Positions 12,301-27,300 of a DNA stretch of 64,000 nucleotides are shown here, piece after piece. Under the pieces are notes generated by a model. That model was not told the DNA's origin and ran no database searches. It saw nothing but the letters and a program-made list of their open reading frames with translations. A program made the translations under genes and the position numbers. This stretch comes from Echinometra lucunter (taxonomy: Eukaryota; Echinodermata; Echinoidea; Camarodonta; Echinometridae): assembly GCA_029962745.1 (NCBI GenBank), contig CM057169.1, positions 21,808,437 to 21,872,436 on the forward strand, written 5' to 3'. Each line of letters begins with the position of its first letter. Within the stretch, counting starts at the first letter, position 1.

Positions 12301-15300
12301 AGCTCTTATATTGTGATAGACACCAACTATAAAATCATGCTTGCTGTATGTTTTTGAGAAGTTTTTTTGAAAAATATTGAATACAACCGTGATAGTTTAA
12401 AAAATGTTTAGGTAGGCTAGTAGATTGACTATAGTAGCATTTTGTTTTTTGTAAAATCAAGAAGAAAAGGCAAATAACAATTTTTTATTTTTATGAATAC
12501 TTACGAAGATCGAGCCCAGTAAACTTAAACTTTAATACTTAATAAAACATTAATATGAATATGTTTGTCAGAATGATTTAGAACAGAGAGCAGGAAAAAC
12601 TGTATTGATTAAGTTTGTTGTGTGTTACTACCATTGTTAACGTACATGTAGTAGAGGTATATGTACATGTACGTAGTCTTGTAACTTTCTGCAGAATCAT
12701 GTGGTTAAGATGAACATTGATTAAACTAGACATTCGATTTTGAATTCATCGAAAGACAAATTTGTTGTTTCTATTTCTGGAGTAGATTTAATCTAAGTCC
12801 TGCAATGTGCATTTCATCAAACACAGCTGTGTTCAATGACACCAAAGATTATTGTAATCTTGATTTTTCAATACTTTCATGGATGTTAATCTTGAATATT
12901 AAATTTCAATTTTCTCCTAATCGCTTTCAGACCGGTGCTGTCCTCAGGACTGAATAACCTTTGCTCAGAGCAAGAAGGGTCTTAAAATAGAAGAGATAAA
13001 AATTTTATGTTCCCCCCCCCCCGGCTCTCAAAAGACTGTCTTTTCTCTGAGTTAATGATGTTATTGTCATACCCTTACCCCCCCCCCCCCATGTAGTTTT
13101 TAGCTCATTGTTAGAAGAGTAAATCAGTCTTTAATACTCACCTGACAGCGAATTTGTCCTCATTTCTTTGAGATCTGGTACAAAGAACCTTCCTGTGAGT
13201 TGTAGTGTCCACAACACTTATAGGAGAATACAGGGGTCACACCTTCTCCATCATGCACCCCTGAAATGCCATTTCCTAGGGCTACCCCTTCAACATATCA
13301 GTCATATGCCCCTGGGAAGCCAAAGTGAAGCCTCAATTTGACAGAACACCTTTTATAATTTCTTTTAGAAGTTCCTTCTTTAACGAAAGGTCTGCTATGT
13401 CAGCTTGAATGCTTGAACTTTTCTACGAATCTGTCTCGTCAGAAAATTTGAAACTTTTCTTAAAGATTTAAAGTTCCCATGAAACAGAATCTCAACTCTT
13501 CCAGTGATCCGTTACTGCAGAAACATAGGAATCTGTCTTGTCAGAAAGTATGATAATTATCTTAAAGATCTATGGTCCCATCAAGCAGAATCACCAACTT
13601 TTTCAGTGATCCGTTTCTTCAGAAACAGAGGATGACTGGCTGAATACGGCAGTCGGTGGGATTAAGATGTCGTCAAACACTAAGCTGTGTCTGATGACAG
13701 AACTGAGCCTTTTCTCTCTGCTAGCAAGAATCAGCGTTAATCTGCTTAACATCCTCTAACATTCATGTCTGGAGGCGGGAATGTGATGCGATCATCACAT
13801 TTAGGATAAAACTTAACATGCTGAGCGATTTTTCATGTCGTCTTTACAACAACATTAAGCTGTTCAACTCTTTGACCTTTAACAGGATCTCGCATACAGT
13901 GCTGATGTATTTTTCTTCATGTGCAAAATGCACTGTAAATTGGCACTTTTAATTTGCACTTTTAATTAATACCAGATAACATGCAACACATTTTTTTGTA
14001 ATGTTCTTGCAAAATTCCACATTTGCTAAGTTCATTGGTTTACAGAGTCTGCTTAAGTTCATGACTGCTTGTAACTTTTGTAAGGCAAACATAATGGTGG
14101 TATCCCAATAGCTTTTCCTTGATTCCTTCTTTTTTTGGGGGGGGGGGGTCAAAAATGTAGAGTCTACTGCAGTCAGGGTTACTTTCAAATGGGTTTTAGG
14201 CTTTAGTATCAGTTTAGGTTTATGGTTAGGGTTACATGTAGGTATGTTTGGTTCTGATTTGAAGTTATAAATTGGTGCAGTGCACTCTTAAAAAATTCTG
14301 AGTCTGACTTGACCTGGAAAAGACTCTGTTGGGGCAACACTCTTTTCCAGGTCAAAATGACCTGGATTAAAGTAAAAATAAACCGTTTCCAGGTCATTTT
14401 TTTACCCGGAAAGGAGTATGGCCCCAATGGACTCTTTTCTGGGTCAATCTAACCTGGAATTTTTAAGAGTGTGTAGGATGTTGATTGTGTAGCAATTATT
14501 CATTTTTTTAAACCCTAAATCTGGGCTTCACCTTGATGCCTTTCTTAAAAAAAGTTGGTGAAGAGTCCTGCTGAGGACACAGCAGACAATTTCCTACTCC
14601 AGGGGTATGTTTGAGATGAAGGCAACTGTGCAAACATAGGGTATCGCATTTTGTTTATGCCCCAGTTTCATCTTTCTGCCCTGGGATGTCCTACAGAGTG
14701 TTAATGTCAGGTGGAGAGTTGTGATTTCTATACCCTGTAACAAGTTAACACGATGACATGGCTCATGGGATTGATCCGCAAGTCAGTGCAAACTCACCAT
14801 TCAACCCTCGGGGGGCCATAAGAGTGGTTTTTCATGCAGCTCCGTAGCAATTCAGAAGAGCAGCATTGTATAATGGTGAAGGCTCGTGACTTGAAACCAG
14901 AGTTCCTAGGTTTGATACTTACTCCATGATCAATAAACCCTTGACAAGGTGTTTGCCCACTCTTCACCCACATACCTTGGAAATGTTGGAGTAATGATTT
15001 AACCCATTAACTGCTGAATTTTTTAATTCCCATAGACTTTGTACAGGGGCCACACCCGTTTCCAGTAGCCAATAAGTTAAGGGCCCACAAGAAGAGCAGT
15101 AGACCTACTGTGGCTAGTAGCTACCTTGAGACTGAGTAAATAGTACCAGATAATTATTATTATGCATTAATGGAATTCTTAATCTCTGTGTATCACCATG
15201 GTTTGAGACCTATGTTTGCATTTTGTCATTTTCAAAAAACTATTAAGGTGTGAAACTCAAGGGCCCATAAGTAGAAGACCCTTGTCAGATATGCTAGAGT

Positions 15301-18300
15301 ATGAATGGATCAGCCCGGTGATGGCAGAAAAATAATTCAGCCTTGAATCTAGGCTGTGAACAACTGGGTGGTGATGCACAGACGTGACCTGCTTTCTAGC
15401 CACCTGTAGCCCTGGATGTGAGCACCTAATCGGTGTTAATTTGCAGTGTCATAGTGGATTTGTGAACAGCTACCCAGAAAGTCTCTCCCCCCCCCCCCCC
15501 ATGGAAAACCTTTTTATATGCATAGAAAAGCACTGAAAGTTGTCCTTACATTTGCCTCTCTCCTTTATGGCAGCTATATTAAACCCCTAAATGCAATAAA
15601 ATCTATTTTTTCAAATTGTTTTTGGTTTCCCTGATCAGAGATTTTTCAGACTTGTGCCCCCCCCCCCCCAATCAGCAGGGTAATCCTAGATTTTCCACTG
15701 TCATACTTACAACTGTTTATGAAAATTCATCTTCCGTGGAAGTGTCCTTGACTGACTCTGCAGCATTTTGGCAATCTTCTCAATAGCTGTAATATGGAGA
15801 AGATATATCATACATATGCACTGCACGTGTATGTTTCTCTTATCTAGAAAATATTGTAACCTTGGCTTTCATCTAATTTTATACTATAAATCCTTGGTAA
15901 AATTCTAAGCCTTATACAGGCCTATACATGCATCTCTTTAAATCATCTTTGAAAAACTTTTTGACATTTATTCCAAGGCCATGTCTTATTGAGATTTGCG
16001 ATTGATCGTCTAATGAATGGCAAAAGCTACAAAAATTTATTTCTCATTTTACATGTTTTATGTGTTTTCGATTAATTAACTTAAGTTGTGATCATGGTGG
16101 ATCCCTTATAGCACTGTACAAGACAGGGTTTATTTCACTTAGTGATCATAGCAATAAATCACTTTCACAACCTTGTAATTAATGCAGGTTTACCTGTTAA
16201 TCAGCAAATTAAACACAGTATTTAAAAGCTTTGGGCTGGTAGCAGAGTAGAACAATTTTCCAAATGCTCTCAACTCTCAAGTTCATTTCAGTGGATTATT
16301 ATATTACTAGGACCTGTCAAATTCATGTGAACTGCTTCTCTGTGTAACCTGGAATTTATTGACTTAAAGGGGGGGGGGGGGTACCCAATGCTGAAACAAT
16401 GTTAGTTCATTTAAAAGGGCATGATTTCATTAGCAGAAAATCATCTGCCTATTTTTTTTTTTAAGTTATGTTGCCTAGGAAACCCCCAAATGTGGTAAGA
16501 TTTCATGATATTTTGGACCCCTCAGCTGTGTCCCAGTTTCAACTTGGGTACCCACAATGACGTCAAAGTGGTGGTTACCTTGTCGGGCAATTCTAGCAAA
16601 ATGCGCGCAAGGTATAATACATATTGTGCAGTCTAGTGCGCAGCACAACTGCAGTGCGCGAAGCTGGGTAACCACTTTTACGTCATACCTCATACTCAAA
16701 TTTTTTGGGCAACTCTTGACTTTTTATGAGAAAATAAGCAAAAATGCATTGATTTCGATAGAAAATCATCAAATTTTTAACGTTATTCTTCTTAGAATTC
16801 TATTCTTGATCATATATCAAGAAAATTTTTACCATTGTGTAATCACTTTAATCCATGGCTCCACAATACAGTGTCTCCTTTTGGCAACATTTTTGCAGTT
16901 TCTTTTGATTCAGAATGTGAGGAATTATACTTTCTACTACATGATCAGACTGAAAAAAATTCACAGAAGATTTTGAGTCCATTTCCAATGCAGTATCTTT
17001 TGATTCAGAATGCGAGGAATTATACTTTCTACTACATGATCAGACTGAAAAAAATTCACAGAAGATTTTGAGTCCATTTCCAATGCAGTATCTTTCGATT
17101 CAGAATGCGAGGAATTATACTTTCTACTACATGATCAGACTGAAAAAAATTCACCGAAGATTTTGAGTCCATTTCCAATGCAGTATTGTTGAGCTGTTCT
17201 TGATTAGTGAGTTGATTGTAGCTAGTCATTAAATTCTCTAAATTGGCAACTCTAAAAGATTAATTTATAATCACAATTGTCATGTGCAAATATGCATTTT
17301 TCTGTTAAATTTTGCAGTTTTCTTTCACACTGATTTATGTGCACTGTTTTTATTTTCTCATACCATAGGAATGGAAAATGGAAAAAAATCGTAGTAAAGA
17401 GCTGGTTAATTTTTAGCCTTTAAGAAAACTCTGTCATTACAAGGTGGACACCATGTCGCACATGGACTTTCAAAATGGACCCGAAGCAAGTAATTATCCT
17501 TCGATCTCAGAATACCCTAAACAAGTATTTGTCATGTTTTCCCCACCCTTAACAAGTATTAGTAAAACAACCCTTTATACATGTTTTTGTATACGAGCAT
17601 GGTGTCCACCTTGTAATGGCAATGCCCCCCCTCCCCCCCCCCCCCCCCCCCCCGGGGTTCTACTATGGGTTACAGTACTGAGTTTGAATTACCTGTAGAT
17701 GTGCATGTAAGCAAATCAGTCATGATGTTTAGTGAGTTATATGGTGGGGCCATGAAAAACTGCTCGGGGGAATTTTTTTGTGTGTTAAACTAGGTTGTCA
17801 TGTTACCCTCCTGTGTCCAGGATTGAGAAACTTCAGGAAATCTAGTTTTTAACCTGTATGAGAAACTCGGTGGCTTAATATGCTCAGTGTACAGTTTATC
17901 CTTGCCCCTTACCGCAGACAACCACTAGATCACCACACAAGTCCCGTGAGGTTTTCTAACCTTCTAGTTGCCCCCATTCTGTCCCCCTTCCTGCTACAGG
18001 GGCATAGCCAGCCTGCTTTGAATTGTAGGGGTAGGTATGGAGGTGTTCAACCGATACTAACTGTCCCGTGCACGGTGACTAGATGCCCTTTACTAGTATT
18101 ATACATGTACTGGATCAGACCATCTGTCTTGTACTATGGCATTTTGTCTTGTATTTCAAAATTTTTGTTGGAACCAGGGAATATTTAACCAAAATGAATA
18201 TATCACAATTGAATCCTGTACCTGAATTAAAAAGGGCCTTTACAAGCAGAATAGTTGAAATCTTTGCTTGCTCGCTTTCTTCGCTCGCAGGTTCAGAGTT

Positions 18301-21300
18301 AGCTTGAATATTTCACTTGCCCTCTGGCCCTCTGAAGTCAAGGTTCTGAAAGTTCCGTCCTTTGCAAAATTTCAGGATTCAAAATCTGGTCACCCAAATC
18401 CCATGAGGTCTCCTAACCTGTCCCTTCCGGCACGGCTGAACCATTTTGAAATGGGGGGGGGGGGGGGGAGTTTCCCCAGCAAGCAGACTAAAAGCCAAAA
18501 AAAGAAAAAATGGTATGACAATTTTTATTTTCCCATCAAATGTGGGTCATCAAGTATTAAAGTTTTGCCAGCAGACCTTCCCGTTTTTTTGCCAACCTTC
18601 CCACCCCCCTCCAAAAAATTAAGTCATCAACTTTCTTCATTTTGCGAACAATATTTAAAAATTCCCAAATTTGCCAACAGAAAATTTTAGTGAGGGGGGG
18701 GGGGGAGATATCATAAGCCACCAACCCCTTTCCCTCTAGCGAAGCTCCTGTCTTCCTGACCAGGTTTCTCCCTTACCATTGTAGGAGAGTGACAGGGCAG
18801 TAAACATGATCACAGAATGGTACTCTGTCATGACTAACTCTACTCACCCCTCAATGATAGACAACCGGACTGTTACAAACATGTTTGTGTTTTGCTTCTG
18901 ATGTGCTTGCTAGGAATCTCCGCCGGGTGTGATATGATTTGTTATTTCCATTACTTTGACACTGAAATTTTGAGCGTAAGTCTGCACTGCATTGGGAGCA
19001 CATCAAAGTGGAATGTTATGTTGTACTGTATATGGTTTATCACTGAATATCGCCAATGAATTACAAGTGTACATCGATTGAACATAGCTTTTGAGAAAGA
19101 TTCAGTGGGATAACATTTGACACCGCTTCTGTCAGCACATTTTTTTGAAAGATTTGTCAGTATTCACTTGGTGAGAAATAGGAACTGAAGTTTTTGCAAG
19201 ATTGTTGTTTGGAATCATATACGAGATTTGATATGTGCTGGATCTTCTTGTAACTCTTTTCATTCATGCGAATATGATCTTTTAGTAGCAAAAATGTGTC
19301 AATCCATTGACGAAGTGCATCACCGTATACATGTAGTTTGTGTTCTCGTTTTGGTGATGACTGCGTGATAAGATGTTGGCTTTGGTGGCATTTTCTTGTT
19401 TGCTTTTTTTAGTTTTACGTTAAAGTGTTATCATTAGGAATAGTGATGGTCCTGCAGTTGAACTTAAAGGAGAAGTCCAGACGATTTCATTAAAATTACA
19501 CTATAAAGTTTAAAATTCACGCTAACAGACAATGCTACTTTCATTTATCAAAGTGATTTCTGTGATTTTTAAATACCAATTAAGTGTTGTTTTTTTTACT
19601 CCGAATAATTGAATTCCCCTCCGAAACCCAAATATGGTCATTGTCATGTGACGTAGGCGATACAGTTGCACTGCGCATGCGCACTTATTCTCTGCACATT
19701 CTCTATGCAAAATGCCGATATGTCTAGCTTGTGGGTGTACAAATCACACCAGTCTTGTTCCAAAGAGAAGTTTTTTTTGCAATCCCAAATCCCCTGACGG
19801 ACAGGGAAAGATGTGCCTGATGGATTAATGATATTAGAACGGACAAATTCGACTTCATAACTTAGAAATTTTCGAAGTTAAAGAAAGTGTGCGAAGACCA
19901 CTTCGAGCCGGAATGTCGTACACGCATATCGCTTGCATCGCCTGGCCTGCCTGCGGTGCAACAGCTACATCACTGGGCCCGGGTGTGAACTGTATTGTGG
20001 ATGAAAATGGGCTTGTACTAGAACTACTGTTTATACAATTTAATTGTTGATTACTCGGAAATCCTAGGGTATGTCGGGTAAAGTGAAACATTTTCTAGCT
20101 GCTGAATTTTTTCTCTTTATGATCCATGCTTACAGAAATCGCCTAGACTTCTCCTTTAAGTTTGGTCAGTCCAGGGAGTTGACCAGTGACCAAAGAAGAT
20201 TTTTGCTGGAGGACATCACAGCACCAATAACTTTTGCTACATGTAGCTGGGTAAAACCCAGATTTATCTCTTTTTTTTACCCTGTTGTACATGCACTGTA
20301 TCTGTGTATTGTCCCTGTTTTCATGAAGTGAGGGATGAGCACGCAACTTTAAAAAAATTAGTTTTGAGTTAATTGCTTTCAAAGTTTCAAACCTCAATCT
20401 CAACCTCTTTAATGTATAAAGGGTGAATAAATTTTGTATCCTGGTATAGGGCATATTCTGGACAATGTTCATTATTGATCATTTGTATTTGCATATTCAT
20501 TTTATATTTTAGAAGAAAACGAGCGGTAAATATTGCCGTCATTTTGTGAAAAACACAAAATTCAAGGACCCACTGTGATTTTGTTTTCACGAAGTGACTG
20601 ATCTCGGCCGTTCGCATGTAAAACAAATGGGACTTGATGAGCGTGCATTTGAACTAATTGTGCGTGATCTCGTGTTCAAAATCAAGGACGCGCTCTTTTA
20701 TTTTTTTCACAAAGTGACGGAACTCAGCTGCACACTCAAAACATATGGAACGGCTGAAAGCTGCCACTTCATGAAAACAGAAAATCCTTTTACTCAGTAT
20801 TTTCTTGTTGACGTTATTGCCATAATAACGTAATTAAACATTTAATTATGGTCTGAAACTCTGTGAGGTTCAAGATGTTAGTGAAAGATGTCCAAATATG
20901 AAAAAAACCCTCAAAATCGAAAATTTGCGATTTCCTCATATCCTCACTTCGTGAAGAAAGGGACGATATGTTTAGTAAAGGAAGCTCTTGTGGTTAATTC
21001 ATGGAATTAGAATAGAAACCATTACCTCTATAAAGCAGATTTTGCTCAGGAAATTGTTCTTTCGGTCATAGAGATTCAGGAAACCATAGTTTTCACAATG
21101 TAGGATTCTGTTTGATTTTTTTCTCTTTTTTGTGCATGAAATAATGTGATTTACATGTAGCAAGGCTCAGCACCATTGATTTTGAAAGTGCATGTGACAC
21201 ACTGAAATTTGTAATATTGGTTTATAAATTTCTTAAAGGTATGGCACTTTCACTAGGGGAGGGGTAGGGCTGCCAAGATACTAAAGGTTAAAAAAAAAAA

Positions 21301-24300
21301 AGAAGAAAGAAATACGCACAGACTCTTAGTTAATTTTTGGATATTATATTATTTTATTGCTGTATACTGTAATCAATACAATAAAAAGTACTTTCGAAAA
21401 ATCAGCTGTCAACAAACAAAGTGCAATTTCAAAAGCCTAGTGTACTGCCCATACAAATCATGTTCTTATTACATAATAAGCCATTGGAAAGTCCACACAT
21501 TTCTAGAAGTGATAGACAGGGCTATTGAAGTTGCCTTGAGATGTTTTTTCGAAAGTAGATTTTATCGTGTGAAATGTTAAAACAAAGTGATAAAAAGAGA
21601 AGTACATGTAGTTCTTATTTTAGACATACACATGTTTGTTGGGGGTTTAAGTATAGGAAATGAGTATACACACATAAGTCTTTGTGACAGAAATATGATC
21701 ATTTAGTAAAGCCATGCAAAGTCAATGACACCTTGAATTTCTTTGTGATAAAAGATGGTCCTGATTGTCTTGAGAAGTGAAACTTTATGGATAGTTGAAT
21801 TCTTGGAACTTTTTCTGGTAATTTTCCAAAAAATGTGAAAATGTAAAATTTGCCTTTAATACAAGTGCCAGGAGGATGATAATTGTTCACTTTTTCTGAG
21901 TTAATGAACTAAATGTAACACCATGGTTTTTCCTGTATTTCAAGAAATTACAGTTTACACGGATGCTAAAGTAGCCTTGATGTGTGTGCACACAAGTTCC
22001 TGAATGTCCTACATCTAGGCGTATACCTGTACTTTTTGGTTTTGTAATAAAGGTAAAAATTTCTCCAAAATGTGAAATGCCTTATTGAGGTAACGTTGTT
22101 TTACCACGTTAGAAGAAATGAGAAGATAGTTAAGTGATTCTTTTATTCATTTATGGAATAATACTGTACGTTTTATACAACTGTCGTCATTAGGAGATTT
22201 ATGTGAAAGTAAGTAATGGTATATGTATGTAGCTGTGTTTTTCTGGTGTTGTTTTTGTTGATATTTTATCGTGATTCTCTTCTCTTATCCTGATATCTCT
22301 TCTTCTGCAGTTTATTTTGATGCTGATGGCCTTTTACAAACATATTCCCAGTTGAAAATCTGCAATCTTGTCCATCGAAGATGTGATATTCCTTGCACAC
22401 AGTATATAGGATAGAAAGATTTCAGGTTAATCAGAACTGATCTGGATGTTAGGGTTTCAGGTCTTGACGTATAGGATGGACGTTTAGAAGACCTGGAAGT
22501 TGGTCTTCCGACCTGTCATGGCAATTACTGTAAAGGTTAACCCTTCTTCTTCTTCTTCTTCTTCTTCTTCTTCTATTCTTCTTCTTCTTTTCTTCTTCTT
22601 CATCTTCTTCTTCTTATGCTTCTTTTTTGTTCTTCTCCTGCTTCATCTTATTCCTCCTCTTCTTCTCCTCCTCCTCTTCTACTCCTTCTTCTTCTTCTTC
22701 TTCTTCTTCTTCTCAAAGGGTACATTTCATAAACAGGTGTCTTGTTTAATCTTTTCGGGATATTGTTGCAAAACATGACAAGGAGTATCAGAACTCTGTC
22801 TATTTTTGAGAAACAGAACTTAAAAGTTAATGATGACATTCAAAGGCTTAAAGCAGGAATCTCATTTATATATACTACCTGTTTGGATTGGATTTTAAGG
22901 AGTTTAAGAAGACTTACTAATCTTGGCATGCACAGAGTATCCTAAACATTAGCCAAGTTGTGTATAGGATGCAGTCTTGAAAGCAGATTAGATTTCTAAA
23001 TATCAGTAACAGATGTATCTTCAATCCCAGTAGAGACTGAAAAAAATTGTTGCAGTAAAATTAAATTTCAATATTTGTAAGGATCAAAACATATCTCAGA
23101 AATTGAAAGCAACATATAGTTTTGCCATATTAAACCTGACACTAGGGTTCAGTTTCAGGTTCAACTTGAGTAAAATTGCATTTAACATATTCTACCTGTA
23201 TGTTGTCATGCTGTGAAGTTTCATTGAGACCAATTGTTGGGTGTTAATCAATTAGGCTAAAATTTGTCTTTTGGTTAGGACAGGGAACTGGTAAAATATT
23301 TTTAAAAGGATATGTTTAAGTGCCTCTTTTGTACAGAAAATACAATTACATGGCTTCAACTCTTTTTTTATCTTATCAAGTGTTCAGAGAAAAATTTATG
23401 CACAAGCAGACCTATTTCTTTTTTCATAAGGAAAAGTTAAACGCTGCTTTTAATGTGCTGTTCAGTACTCCTCTGCAACAAGCTCCAGGTTATCTCACTA
23501 AAACCAATCTCCCCCATGCACACCTCTCTAAATGCTATGATTGTGTAAGAAAAGCCAGGAGATTTGATCAAGGACATTTTTGTTTGTCTGTTTAAAGCAT
23601 TGAGCCTCTAAGGGTATATGTCATCTTCAGTAGATGTTAAGGGCTCTTTTTTGGCAGGACTTGTTGAAGTGCCTTGGAAAGAAAATCATTGTTGGTGAGC
23701 CTTCATTGTTACAAATAACAGAAACCCTTTTCTTTGACAGCACAAACAGGTATTAGGTGTTGTAGAATTACGCATAGGTGGTCGGAATAGGTGGTGCAAC
23801 ATATTCTCTGTCTTGATCTTATCATTGTTCATTACTTGTTTTTGTGGGTCGTTGTGAATCCTAGTCAGCATGGTTTATCATTTGTTCTGCAGCAAGATAC
23901 TGCATTTACTTGTCTTTTGAGAGCTAGAAGAGTGTTTACTTAGTGTTGGAGTGATTTTATGTTGAGGAAAGACTCATAGTGCCTTGCTCGCTACATCATG
24001 TACAACTTTGTGCAATTCTCGATTACTTCCATGATAACCTGAAACAGGTCCAGTGACACTTCTTCTACAAACAACCAACCCACAGCGCAATCATGTCTAC
24101 GTCTTTATATCTGCTGGGAGTTCATCTTGTGGCATTAATCCTCCATGATGCAGTTCGCCTTACCATATTCTTGAAAATTTTCTCAAATACCTTTGTGAAG
24201 TTATCTGTGACATTGATCTGAAGAGTGGACTAACCTACAGAACAGTGCTCTATCGATCTTATCTCAGTTCCCATCCTTTGGTAGTTCCTATCCATCTTAC

Positions 24301-27300
24301 CTCATGCCATTGATCTTGGTACATGTCCTACAGTCTGAGTGATCTACTTAAATCCATATGAAAGGGGCCTAAAGACAAGTGTGATGAGCCCCTGTCATAT
24401 AAAAGAGAAAAAAAATGATAGTGCAGAACAGGAGTAATCGATGATTAATTCCTTTCATTATCTTTAATCTACCCAAGGTCAGACCAGACACAAAGTGCAG
24501 TCCACGGAAATTGACATGCTCATTTGTCGGCGATTCGACTGTATGTTTATTGGACTCACTGGAATAACATTCAAATGAGAGCTTTGTTAAAGTTGCATTT
24601 GGAATCCCGGGCCGGGAGTTGTGTTTTCATTAAGTCCATGGCCACCAGACACTGGGTTTCCTTTGACAGTGTCAGGTTAGGATGCTTGATCTCATTTGTT
24701 GTGGATTAAGGTGGACCTATTCTGACGTTGAGCCAGGGGTTCCTACAAGTACAGGGCTAGTGAGAAGATCTCCTCATGAAGGGAAGCCTTGTTTATTATC
24801 AAGTAACATCTAGTGTGGTCATGGAAGGAAACTGAGGATCAATCTTTTTCCACATCGGTTCTTCAAGAATATTTATTTATATCCGACTTCTGGTGGTCTG
24901 CTAGTGCATTGTACTCTCCAAAATGGGCTAGGGTGATGAAGTTTGCCACAGGTGTACTGATCTAGGATTTAGAGAATTTTTCTTGAATGTTTTGTAGCTT
25001 GCTTTGATTCATTGCGTTCCTTGTGGAAATTGAAAAATTCCTTAGACGTGACAAGTCCGAGTGATTATTTCAGGAGTTATTTGGAGAACACTCTTAAGCA
25101 CTTAAGTTTGAAAAAAAAACCAGTCATATAGGAAAGTGTTTTTGAGTGACCCTTGATGGTAGGAAAATGGTTTTGAGTGATATATAAACAAACATTTTAT
25201 TATTTGTCTGCTATATGTAAATAGACAGTGTTTATGTGAAGAGAAATTGAAACAGGATACATTTATATCTTTGTATTCAACAAGTATAACCACCCGTGAA
25301 GCGATTGAGTTGATACGAGAATAGATCCCGCGTGGCGGGGTGTTTCCTAATTGAATTTAGTGCAATTGAGTTGGAGGGACTTCGCTGTTGAATCATCCGT
25401 CAATGCAGGAGGAGGTTCGCTCTTTCCTTTGTGAATGATTATTCTGCAGCTGCATGTCATCTTACGATGTGCTGTCGCAGAATGACAGAGTGGGCATAGC
25501 AGCGTTCGTTGCCATTGTCTGACTGTCAAGATTGTTTTCTTGCAGATCACCAAGTTTAAGTTTGACGTGTATGTGACAATGATGTGACTCATTTGGAACG
25601 CAGAGCATGGATTGTTTGAATGAACAGCCATACTTGAGGGTTGTTGCTCCAATATTCCAGACGATTGTTAAAGGTTCTGGGATTTCTACCTCCGGAATTA
25701 AAATCATGTGAACAATTGGAATTCCTTAACCTGTACCAAACTTGAAGAACTTGCAGGAACTTGCACATTCATACTGTGTATACATGAGAGATCTTTTGTG
25801 CTTTTGAGAAAAGTTTAGCCATATTAAGTGAATGCGATGAAAACAGAAAATGAAGAAATTAATTTGAACAATATCTGTTTTTAAAGGTACTTGAGCCAAA
25901 CTGGCAGAATTGTATACTCTATGAGTTTTGATCATTTGCGCTTTCGAGAAAAGTTTTTAGTAATATTTAGTGAAGATGATGAAGAAAGCAAGTGAACAGT
26001 CTATTTCACATCTTTTATTCCTTAACCTGAGCCCAAACTGTGGATTTTGTACACTTTGAGGAGAGATCATTTGTCGTTCTTCTGGGAAAGTATTAGGAAT
26101 ATTTAGTGAAGATGATGAAAACAGCGATTGCCCAGTTTGCTTTCCATCAGAGTCAGTATAATCGGAATAAGACTCCAATACCCCCACCAAGGAGAAAAAC
26201 CAACCCTGCCAGGATTAATGTCACTAAGCAGGTAAATGTATAGCATGTCTTTGATAATTTTACTGTATTGTAACCTCTAGTTTCATTACCACGACTTGTA
26301 TGAACAATTATAAATTATTGAAGTTCCTGGAATCAAATTTATGGTCTTATTTCTTGGTTTTGTTGTTCACCTTCGTGTGACTAAACAGACAGACTAAAAT
26401 CATCTTGCTCACCAAACAATGTTAATTTTGCCTGAAACTTCCAATTTGCTCTGTTGAGCATTTGATTACTATTCACTTAGAACACTCTTTTTTAAAAGTA
26501 AATTGTTTAATTTTACTCTCAAGTATACCAGGAAATTCTTTTCTGGGATGTTGCAGACACCTGAAGGAAAAAAAAAATCTAAAGTAGATCACTCAGATAA
26601 ACTTAGGAAAAACATTGTTGATTTGCCTTAATAATTAACACCATTCAATGTAATTGGTGTAATTATGCATGATTGTACATGTATGTAATAGTGAGAGAAA
26701 TAGATAGAGAGAAGGAAAGAAAGAAATTTATGAAATAGTAAAAATCATTGATGTTTCCATTGTTCTACCTAACATCATAACACTTTCATGCTCCTCTTGA
26801 AAGGCCCTTGAGAACAATTGTCACATAAACTCTGCCAAGGTTTCTTGAGATAGATTGTAGGAGCTAGGGGAACAGGAGATATTGAAAGTCTACTTTAATT
26901 GCATATACAGTGCAGCACATCATGGGTTGTCACATGTGTTCACCGCAGACTTTCACAGTCTGTTTCATAAACTAGTTTTGATGGCAGTTTGAACACTTTG
27001 GAAAAAATCTCTCCATTTCTAATGTATTTCTGATTTCTTGCCATCGAATATGTTTGAAAATTCCAAAGTTATTAGCATTTTGAGTCATATAATTGTTTCA
27101 AGCTCTCAGTGTATTTATGAAGAAAATTTTCTGATGGGAATCTGACTCTAGGTACACATACTATTGCCTATATGTTATATGTATATGCATGAAGAAAAAA
27201 AAAATATCCCCTAAACATTCAGCTGAAGCTTGCATTGTTCTTGGTAATTGGAATTAAGGTACTTTGTATATAAATAATTATTAGATGTGAATCTACTTAT

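Larger units (their letters stand above)
19468..20155 (+). mobile_element. Kolobok-like transposon fragment with THAP remnant
   Basis: TTAA flanks (19464-19467, 20156-20159) and inverted ends AGGAGAAGTC..AGACGATTTC. It contains a broken THAP zinc-finger reading frame. THAP plus TTAA is typical of Kolobok transposases. Confidence 0.8.

Noticed and set aside
23320..23595. 91-codon frame in intron 1
   Set aside because: No recognisable domain, no splice or promoter context, and a length expected by chance.
26150..26231. Candidate exon ending in CAG|gtaaat with a proline-rich frame
   Set aside because: Exons 1 and 2 join perfectly within the SH2 domain, so this would interrupt the fold; kept only as a possibility in findings.
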